A DNA stretch of 15,000 bases from Chrysomallon squamiferum (lineage: Eukaryota > Mollusca > Gastropoda > Neomphalida > Peltospiridae): assembly GCA_012295275.1 (NCBI GenBank), contig CM022675.1, forward strand, positions 997,860 through 1,012,859, written 5' to 3'. The translations under genes and the position numbers were made by a program. The notes beneath the pieces are model-generated. The model searched no databases, was not told where the DNA came from, and saw only the letters and a program-made list of their open reading frames with translations. Of the stretch, positions 1 to 10,452 are shown piece by piece (within the stretch, counting starts at the first letter, position 1; the number at the start of each line of letters is the position of its first letter).

Positions 1-55
1 TAGAATTTAACATAACAGAAGCAAAACTAAGTCAGAAGTCAATGAACAATCAGTA

Positions 56-840
56 CTAGAGTAGTTATTAAACAGATATTGTTATTTCAGATCTATGTTA
101 GAGCTGGCACAGAGCAACCTGGAGACAGATGATGTAGAGCAGTTATTAAATAGATATTGTTATTTCAGATCTATGTTAGAGCTAACACAGAGCAATCTAG
201 AGACAGATGATGTAGAGCAGTTATTAAATAGATATTGTTATTTCAGATCTATGTTAGAGCTAACACAGAGCAATCTAGAGACAGATGATGTAGAGCAGTT
301 ATTAAATAGATATTGTTATTTCAGATCTATGTTAGAGCTGGCACAGAGCAATCTAGAGACAGATGATGTAGAGCAGTTATTAAACAGATATTGTTATTTC
401 AGATCTATGTTAGAGCTAGCACAGAGCAATCTAGAGACAGATGATGTAGAGCAGTTATTAAACAGATATTGTTATTTCAGATCTATGTTAGAGCTAGCAC
501 AGAGCAATCTAGAGACAGATGATGTAGAGCAGTTATTAAATAGATATTGTTATTTCAGATCTATGTTAGAGCTGGCACAGAGCAACCTGGAGACAGATGA
601 TGTGGAGCAGTTATTAAATAGATATTGTTATTTCAGATCTATGTTAGAGCTAGCACAGAGCAACCTAGAGACAGATGATGTAGAGCAGTTATTAAATAGA
701 TATTGTTATTTCAGATCTATGTTAGAGCTGGCACAGAGCAACCTGGAGACAGATGATGTAGAGCAGTTATTAAATAGATATTGTTATTTCAGATCTATGT
801 TAGAGCTGGCACAGAGCAACCTGGAGACAGATGATGTAGA
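56..840 (+). repeat. 78-bp tandem array, ten copies, containing intron end plus exon start
   Basis: The acceptor-plus-exon junction (TTATTTCAG|ATCTATGTTAGAG) recurs with exons starting at 91, 169, 247, 325, 403, 481, 559, 637, 715 and 793, exactly 78 bp apart. Copies differ by only a few substitutions (for example Ala to Thr codons in copies 2 and 3, and GTA to GTG near 602), so the array looks young. Each copy is open and encodes 26 residues of the type [20 protein letters not shown] followed by YCYFRS. The last six or so residues come from intron sequence. The first copy has an in-frame TAG at 62-64 where later copies have CAG, so reading cannot enter from the upstream intron. The array fuses into the unique DUOX exon after GAGCAGTTA near 845. 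Confidence 0.97.
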
Positions 841-968
841 GCAGTTAGTGGAGTCTCTGGTAGAGCAGGCTGGGCTGGCAGGGAAAACTGAGTTTAAGTT
901 TGAAGATTTCTACCAGATTTTGTCCTCACAGATGGATAAACTGTGGAATGCTTCTATTGATTGGAAAG
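793..968 (+). CDS. DUOX: DUOX exon: degenerate third EF-hand and following helix
   Basis: The acceptor is TTATTTCAG ending at 792 and the donor is AAAG|GTACTG at 968/969. The reading begins [20 protein letters not shown] and ends ASIDWK. It aligns by pattern with the DUOX segment after the second EF-hand, where a weak third EF-hand sits (EDFYQIL is the exiting helix). A canonical calcium loop is not evident here. Entry is phase 2 and exit is phase 1. The 5' boundary is uncertain because the first part of this exon is the tenth copy of a 78-bp array whose nine upstream copies carry the same acceptor and are open in frame. Confidence 0.88.
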
Positions 969-1969
969 GTACTGAAAAATTAATCTACATGACATATATT
1001 TGATATATAGATATATAAAACAAAATAAAAGATACATTTTCTCTTTAGTTTTAATGTACATGACATATATATAACACATATATATTTACCTGAGGTAAAT
1101 TTTCTATTTACTTTTAATATATATATATATCATAATAGATATTTATTTTCACATTTTTTTCTGTTTATTGCAAGTTACACATCATAAACTAAAATTTGTG
1201 ACATTCATAAATATTCTGTTCATATTCACATAAATTTTGTTTTCCATCATCTGACACTGACAATACCAGTGTGTAGGTTTTATAAATTATATTTAACTGT
1301 GAATATTTTCAGGCATCAAGAATTGTTTGCCCTGTGAGAGAAAAGCCTCCAGTGATACAAAACCCAAATTACAAAAACAGCAGTAAGCCTCTTACATTGT
1401 CTCTCTTACTCTGAGACTCAGTCTGATGTGTCTGTCTTATAAATACATGTTACACAGTGTTTGGTACACAGTATTTTATATCCTGATATACAGATACATA
1501 TACACACATACACACAACACATACATACATATACATACAGACAGTCATACACATATACACAGACTCACATATACACCCCCCCAGATACACACACGCTTTC
1601 CCTTATTCTCCATTTATCTTTCAATTTTATCTTCATAGGTCTTATCTTCTCTCTCTCTCTCTCTGTGTGTCTCTCTCTTTGTGTCTCTCTCTGTGTCTCT
1701 CTCTGTCTCTGTCTCTCTCTGTCTCTCTCTCTCACCATCTCTCTCTCTCTCTCTGTGTGTGTCTGTCTCTGTCTCTCTCTCTCTCTCTCACCTCTCTCTC
1801 TCTCTCTCTCTGTCTCTCTGTCTGTCTCTGTCTCTCTCTCTCTCTCTCTCTCTGCTCTCTCTGTCTCTCTCTCTATTACTATATTTATATTTGAACTGTT
1901 TCAGCAGTGAACCAGATCTGAGACAACATCTCACTTTAGCATCAACAAGTAGCAGCACTGGATCAACAA

Positions 1970-2002
<33 letters not shown>

Positions 2003-2501
2003 TCACTATATTTATATTTAAACTGTTTCAGCAGTGAACCAGATCTGAGACAGCGTCTCACACTAGCATCAACGAGCAGCAGCACTGGATCAACGAGTCA
2101 GGTGCTGCACAGCTTCGCGACGGTAGCGGTGAGGGAGAAGTACACCCCGGTGAAAGCCAAGATGAAGATGGTGAAGCACTTCGTGGAGAACTACCGTGCC
2201 CACATCTTCTTCCTCATCCTCTTCAGCGGAGTTGTCGTTGGTGTGTTTGCAGAGAGGTTCTATGGTAATATGACAATTATAACTCTATTCTTCTTCGTTG
2301 TCTTCTAATTGTTGTTGTTATTTGTTATTATTATTATTAGTGTTAGTGTTATTATTATTATTATTATTATTATTTATTATTATTGTTATTTTTTTTATTA
2401 AATTATTATTATTATTATTATTTTGATTATTAAATTATTATGTTATTATTAATATTATTATTAATATTATTTATTATTATTATTATTGTTATTGTTATTA
2501 A

Positions 2502-2563
<62 letters not shown>

Positions 2564-4676
2564 CTTATTTTTTATTTATTTATTTTTATTTTTTTTAAAT
2601 TGTTTTTCTTACCTGTATAGATTCTATTAGTGTATATAACAACAATAAAGTTTTAATACGCTTTAGCTACAGCTGAAAATTAAACAAAGAAACACACAAA
2701 GGGAGATTAACATAAAGAAGAAATGAAGGGTTACAAAATATCTCACTTTTTATTTTAGAATAAATGTAAAACATTCCTCTGACAAAAACAAAAGTGGCTT
2801 TCTTTTAAGTGATTTAAAAATAAGTGTTTTAAATCTTCTATACTATATTAAATATTACAGAATACCTCTTTCTAAATTTGTTTGTTAACATATATGTTAA
2901 ATATTAATTCACTTTTCAATGAGATGAAAAAAGAAAAAGAGAAAGAAGATTTTATTTTAAATGATTTAAAAATAAATGATTTAAACCTTTTATGATAAAA
3001 TTACAAAATACTTCTTAATATTAAGGAGTATGAAATAAAATATAAAAATATATAAAATATTAACTTTTTCTGTTCAGTGTACACTGTTGAACGAGAGGAA
3101 AGCGGATATCGTCAGGCAATGAATTATGGGATATCGTTAACAAGAGGTGCAGCAGCATCCATGTCATTCACATTTTCACTGCTGCTGTTGACGATGTGTC
3201 GTAACACCATCACCTTCTTGCGCAGCACCTTTCTCAACTTCTACATCCCCTTTGACTCCCACGTATCATTTCACAAGATTGTAGCTTGGACGGCCATTTT
3301 CTTCACAGGTAAACCACTTTGTGCATTTTCTATAGGAAATAGTTCATATTTCAAATTAATTTTTCATTAATGTATACAGGACAAGTTGTATTTTATCTTT
3401 ATCTGAGGTTTATTAGAGAAACATGATGTAAATGGCTTGCAATGATACATTTATATAAAATTTCATGATAACAAATAAAAGCAAGTTACAATCTATCTTG
3501 TTAGTGATGAATGAATGAATAGGTGGAACAACGAATTGACGGATAGATAAATAAAAGAAGGTAAATTTGTCATTGCTGTGTTACTTATGTGTAAAAATGA
3601 AATATTATTTTATTAATTTAAACAGAAATATAACAAAATACAAAATATTAGATTATATTTCATAAAGGTACATTTTGAGGACACTGAAATCTGCAGAAAG
3701 CTAAGACAGTATTTTTATGATACAGCTTACCAAATGATATAATTAATTTGCTTAAAATTCTTGAGTGTATGTACTGGATACAATACTGGATACAGTTTTA
3801 ATGTATCTAATGATACTATTTTACATGTACTGGATACAGTTTTAATGTATCTAATATTACTATTTTACATGTACTGGATACAGTTTTAATGTATCTAATA
3901 TTACTATTTTACATGTACTGGATACAGTTTTAATGTATCTAATGGTACTGTTTTTCAGCTCTACATGTACTGGATACAGTTTTAATGTATCTAATGGTAC
4001 TGTTTTTCAGATCTACATGTTCTGGGATACAGTTTTAATGTATCTAATGGTACTGTTTTTCAGCTCTTCATGTTCTGGGATACAGTTTCAACTTGTACTC
4101 TCTGGTGACTCTGCCCAGCAGATTTCTCTGTATGTTTGACAGCGCCATGTTTCGTGCAGAGTTCATCCCAACTTTTGCTTTCTGGTGTTTTGGTACAATG
4201 ACAGGTTAGTACTCCATTTTTCATTTATTTATTTATTTACTTATTTACTTATTTATTTTAATTTTGAATTTTTAACATATTCAAGCCTTAGAATGAATAA
4301 ATGAACAAATCAATGTACAGGTAGATGAATAAATAAATGGCTGATGGGTGGATAGATGAATGGATTAATATGTGGATGAATAAATGAATGAATGAAAAGG
4401 TGGAAGAATGAATTAATGGATAGATGAATTAATGAATGGATGAAGGAAAAGTTGTCATTGCTGTATATTACCATATTAATTTAAACATATTTTGAATGTA
4501 ATTGATCTGAAGGCTAATAATAATTGACACAATTAATGTTTAAAGAATACCACATTATATTTTAATAACATCAAGTATCAAATGTTCTGAATAATACTGT
4601 TAAACACAAATAATCTTTTTTCTAAATTAAAAAAATATATATATAAATAAATAAATTAAAAAAACTAAAAAAATAA

Positions 4677-4728
<52 letters not shown>

Positions 4729-7700
4729 AAATTGTGTATTTCAGGTTTCACTGGAGTACTTCTTGTACTACTTCTCTGCATCATGTACATCTTCGCCACG
4801 CAGACGGCACGACGTCACATCTTCAACCTGTTCTGGTTGAGTCACAAACTCTTCATCATCATGTACATCCTCACCATACTGCACGGCATTTCAGTCCTCG
4901 TACAGAAGCCTCTCTTCTATGCATACTTCCTCGGCCCCGCCATCCTCTTCACGCTAGACAAGATGGTCAGTCTGAGTCGCAAGAAAACCCAGATCAGCAT
5001 CGTCCATGCCGAAAATTTACCTTCAGGTAATTTATTCTTGTTTTATATATGTATGTTACAGATATCAAAACTAAATATAAAATTTAATTTTAAATATTGT
5101 TATGTTAATATTTATTGTAGTATTCAGTATATTGTACATCAAATATATGTCACATATATTAAAACTAAATAGAAAAAGTACCTTCTAATATTATTTTAAT
5201 ATTATTTGTAATTTGTAATATATTTTATATCAAATGTATGTCATAGGTGTCAGAAATATATTATACATGAAAATTGTACTTAAAAATTTACTTTGATATA
5301 TTATAATATATTATTGCTTATTATACATGGTGGTATATCAGATATTTATTGAATACATCAAAATTAAACTAAAAACTATAGCAACAAGTTATCTTGTTAT
5401 ATTATACTTTTTAAATTCAGTTCTATATCAAAACTAAAGTGGAATCTTTACATTTAATGTGTATTATTATGTTATAATTTCTAGCAGATTGTTTTGAGTT
5501 GAATATTAATATATTATTTTTATAAAGATACAAATGCTGAAAAATTATTTTTATAAAGTTACAAATACTGAACAAATGTTTTTATTAAGTTAAAAATACT
5601 ATAAGAATATTTTTACAAAATTACAAATATCAAATAACAGTTTTACTCCAAGTTATAGTTGAATGATGATTAAAGATTTGATGAAAATATTAATTTACAT
5701 TAAATATAAACTATAGATGTGACAATGATAGAGTTCAAGAGACCCTCTAAGTTTGAGTACAAGTCAGGACAGTGGGTGAGGATTGCATGCCTCTCCCAGG
5801 GCAAGGACGAGTACCACCCGTTCACTTTGACGTCCGCACCACATGAAGACACTCTGATGATCCACATTCGAGCCCTGGGTCCTTGGACGTGGAACATCAG
5901 ACAGACGTTTGATCCAGACAACCTCAAAGATAACCAGTACCCAAAGGTGAGTCAGTAGTAGGATGAATACATGTGTGCTAACATGACAGTGATTATAGTA
6001 GTGTATACGAAGGTGGGTCAGTGAATACATGTGCTAACATGACAGTGATTATAGTAGTGTATACGAAGGTGGGTCAGTGAATACATGTGCTAACATGACA
6101 GTGATTGTAGTAGTGTATGTATACTGAAGGTGGGTCAGTGAATACATGTGCTAACATGACAGTGATTATAGTGAAGGTGGGTCAGTGATTACATGTGCTA
6201 ACATGACAGTGATTATAGTAGTGTATACGAAGGTGGGTCAGTGAATACATGTGTGCTAACATGACAGTGATTGTAGTAGTGTATACGAAGGTGGGTCAGT
6301 GAATACATGTGTGCTAACATGACAGTGATTATAGTAGTGTATACGAAGGTGGGTCAGTGAATACATGTGTGCTAACATGACAGTGATTATAGTAGTGTAT
6401 ACGAAGGTGGGTCAGTGAATACATGTGCTAACATGACAGTGATTATAGTAGTGTATACGAAGGTGGGTCAGTGAATACATGTGCTAACATGACAGTGATT
6501 ATAGTAGTGTATACGAAGGTGGGTCAGTGAATACATGTGTGCTAACATGACAGTGATTATAGTAGTGTATACGAAGGTGGGTCAGTGAATACATGTGTGC
6601 TAACATGACAGTGATTATAGTAGTGTATAAGAAGGTGGGTCAGTGAATACATGTGCTAACATGACAGTGATTGTAGTAGTGTATACGAAGGTGGGTCAGT
6701 GAATACATGTGCTAACATGACAGTGATTATAGTAGTGTATACGAAGGTGGGTCAGTGATTACATGTGCTAACATGACAGTGATTATAGTAGTGTATACGA
6801 AGGTGGGTCAGTGAATACATGTGTGCTAACATGACAGTGATTATAGTAGTGTATACGAAGGTGGGTCAGTGAATACATGTGCTAACATGACAGTGATTAT
6901 AGTAGTGTATACGAAGGTGGGTCAGTGAATACATGTGTGCTAACATGACAGTGATTATAGTAGTGTATAAGAAGGTGGGTCAGTGAATACATGTGCTAAC
7001 ATGACAGTGATTGTAGTAGTGTATACGAAGGTGGGTCAGTAAATACATGTGTGCTAACATGACAGTGATTATAGTAGTGTATACGAAGGTGGGTCAGTGA
7101 ATACATGTGCTAACATGACAGTGATTGTAGTAGTGTATACGAAGGTAGGTCAGTGAATACATGTGCTAACATGACAGTGATTATAGTAGTGTATACGAAG
7201 GTGGGTCAGTGAATACATGTGCTAACATGACAGTGATTATAGTAGTGTATACGAAGGTGGGTCAGTGAATACATGTGCTAACATGACAGTGATTGTAGTA
7301 GTGTATACGAAGGTGGGTCAGTGAATACATGTGCTAACATGACTGATTATAGTAGTGTATAAGAAGGTGGTGGTAAAATGTGTCTGTCTATGTGTGGATG
7401 AGTGTGTGACAAGGTGAAATATTGTAGTGACTGCACAGGTAAGTGGGCTTTACTGATTATAGTAGTGTAGATGAAGGTGGTGGTAAAATGTGTCTGTCTA
7501 TGTGTGGATGAGTGTGTGACAAGGTGAAATATTAGGTGACTGCACAGGTAAGTGGGTTTACAGGTGTGTGATGAGTGGATAAACTGGCGGTGAAGTAGAT
7601 AATTGGATTATGTTTATAAAATGGTGAATAGCAAGGGATTAACTGAGTATGTATAAAATGAATATGTTTGTCTATATCTCTGTCTTTATCACTTTCTCTC

Positions 7701-10398
7701 TCTTTCTCTATATCTGGATTTATTCTCTCTGTCTCTCTATGTCTTTTTAACTCTCTCTTTGTCTCTGTCTCTCAAACCTTCTTTCACTCTTTCTATGTCT
7801 CCTTATCTCCCTCTGTCTCTCTCTGTCTCTGACTCTGTCTCTGTCTGTCTCTCTGTGTCTCTCTGTGTCTCTCTGTTTCTCTGACTCTGTCTGTCTGTCT
7901 CTTTGTCTCTGTCTCTCTGTCTCTCTCTGTCTGTCTCTCTGTCTCTCTGTGTGTCTCTCTGTGTGTGTGTCTCTCTGTCTCTCTCACTGATACGTTTGCC
8001 ATTGTTGTGTTGTAGCTGTATCTGGATGGTCCATATGGAGCTGGACAGCAGGACTGGTACCAGTATGAGGTGTCAGTGCTGGTTGGCGCTGGTATTGGTG
8101 TTACTCCCTACGCTTCAATTCTCAAAGACTTCGTGCACATGTCTTCTATACACAGCATGTACAAGGTCAAGTGTCAGAAGGTCAGTTAACTCTTTGTGTG
8201 CCAAGTATTCACAGGTTTGTCTGTACTGCTTGTAGTCTCAGTAAGTTAACACTTGCTGTTTCATCAAGACTTGTTTACTTAAAGGAACACTTTTTCATTA
8301 AGTTATTGCTTGTTTCACTAAGTTAACATTTGTTGTTTCATTAAGATTTGTTTCATTTATTTAACATGTATTGTTTAACTAAGTTAACACTTATTGTGTC
8401 ATTAAATTAACAGTGTTGTTTCATTAACATATGTTTCATTAAGTTAACATATATTGTTTCACTAAGATAACACTAAATTAACAGAGTTGTTTCACTAAGT
8501 TAACAGTTGTTCTTTCTCTGAAAGGTGCTGTTTCATTAATACTTGTTTCATTAAATTAACTCATGGTGTTTCACTACATGAACTCTTGTTTCACAGAGTT
8601 AACCCTCAGTGTTTCATTAGATTAACACTTCCCGTTTAACCAAATTAACTCTTGGTCGTTTCAGCTGTACTTTATCTGGATCACTGGCAGTCAGCGACAT
8701 TTTGAGTGGCTGATTGACATCCTGAGGGAGGTGGAGGAGATAGACACGAGGGGGATGGTTTCCATAGACATCTTCATCACACAGTTCTTCCAGAACTTTG
8801 ACCTCCGCACCGCCATGTTGGTATGTTCTAAAAATAAGTACATTTTAGTACCAGAGTTTTGATGAGGGTCAGAGTTATGGTTGTAGTTAGGGTAAGGGTA
8901 GGGATTAGAGTTTAGGTGTTAGAGTTAGATGTTAGAGTTAGGTGTTAGAGGTAGGTGTTATGGTTAGGGGTACAATATTGGATAATGGTCAGGATTACTG
9001 TTAGTATTAGGGGAATGGTTAAAATTAGGTTTAATGGTAATGTTTAGGATTACTGTTAGTATTAGGGAAATGGTTAAAGTTAGGTTTAATGGTAATGTTT
9101 AAGATTACTGTTAGTATTAGGTGAATTGTTAAAGTTTGGTTTAATGATAATATTTAGGATTACTGTTGGTATTGGGGAAATGGTTAAGATTAGGTTTAAT
9201 AGTAATGTTTAGGATAGGTTTAGTCTTGTGATTCAAGCTGGTGTTAAGTGTAGGAGAAGAGTTTGTGTTAGGACAGAGTTAGGGTAATTGTTAGTGTTAG
9301 AATCAGGTTTATCAATAAAGGTTAAGTTTGGTAAATACAGTTAAATTTAACAACAGATCTAAGACAAAGTCTCTTGATCATTTGTATTTTATTAGTGAAT
9401 TGTATACATTGAACTCATAAACATAAAACATATATTTTGTTTATTTGTTTGTTTCATTGTATCTATTTATTTATCTATTTATTTATTTACTTACTTATTT
9501 ACTTAATTACTTATTTATTAACTTATTTATTAATTTAATTTATTTTTTTATTTTTTATTTTTTCATTTGTCTTATTTTATTATATATTTTATTTTAAATT
9601 AATTAATTTCTTTAATTATTTTTATCTATCTGTCTATCCATCCATCTATCCATTCATCCATATATCTATCTATCCATCTATCTTTCCATCTCTTTCTCTA
9701 TTTACCTACCTGCCAGTCTAATTAAATAATTAATTAATTAATTTGTGTGATTATTTTCAGTACATATTTGAGGAACACTTTCAGAAGATGACAGGAGGTA
9801 AAAGTGTTTTCACCGGACTGAAAGCCACGACTCACTTTGGTCGACCTCAGCTGAATGAGATCATGCAGGCAGTGCACAGAGCTCACCCACAGGTCAGTAC
9901 ACAGAGTTATCTTTTATAACAGAGAAATTATTATAAAATATGTCTTCCATCTTGTTTCAACAATCTTTGTAAAATTTGAGCTTGTTTCATATTACTTTGG
10001 ATTATTTGTAACATAGAGAAAGTGTGCTATAATTATTACAAAATATTTCTTTCATATTTTTTCTTTCTGTCCCTTGTTTCAAACAATATTTGTAAAATTT
10101 GAGCTTGTTTCCTATTACTTTGGATTATTTGTAACATAGAGAAAGTGTGCTATACTTATTACAAAATATTTCTTTAATATTTTTTTCTTTCTCTCCCTTG
10201 TTTCAAACAATATTTGAAAAATTTAAGCTTGTTTCATATTATTTCAAAATAAATTGTCAACATGATTTTATTTATGTTTATATATTTTAAAAGAAAAAAT
10301 TTAAGCTTCTGTGTTACTACTGCTGATAAATTGTTAGAATTATTTCAGCTGTATTTATAGTTTTATACAGACATATGCCTGTGCAGGCAAATACACGT

Positions 10399-10452
<54 letters not shown>

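Noticed and set aside
56-840. CRISPR-like or satellite array
   Set aside because: There are no variable spacers. The 78-bp units are contiguous, near-identical and merge into an exon.
95-1003. A stand-alone 302-residue repeat protein
   Set aside because: The frame is a DUOX exon joined to copies of its own 5' part plus intron end. The first ATG has no promoter context, and the sequence past 968 is intron.
1426-2037. Several open frames rich in Ser/Leu, Thr/His or Arg/Glu
   Set aside because: They are readings of (CA)n and (CT)n microsatellites on both strands, with no complex sequence apart from the DUOX exon copy.
3933-4139. 68-residue open frame (MYLMVLFF...)
   Set aside because: It is a wrong-frame reading of the 44-53 bp array and the start of the DUOX exon at 4064.
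4734-5030. His-rich 98-residue open frame
   Set aside because: It is a shadow of the DUOX TM4-TM6 exon in another frame.
5700-6030. Two - strand open frames
   Set aside because: They are antisense shadows of the DUOX FAD exon and the start of the minisatellite.
7793-8235. Open frames over the CT tract and the exon at 8016
   Set aside because: They are low-complexity or out-of-frame readings. The in-frame DUOX exon is shorter and matches the family.
8880-9230. True telomere or subtelomere
   Set aside because: The repeats are irregular, the unit is 55 bp, and a gene continues on both sides.
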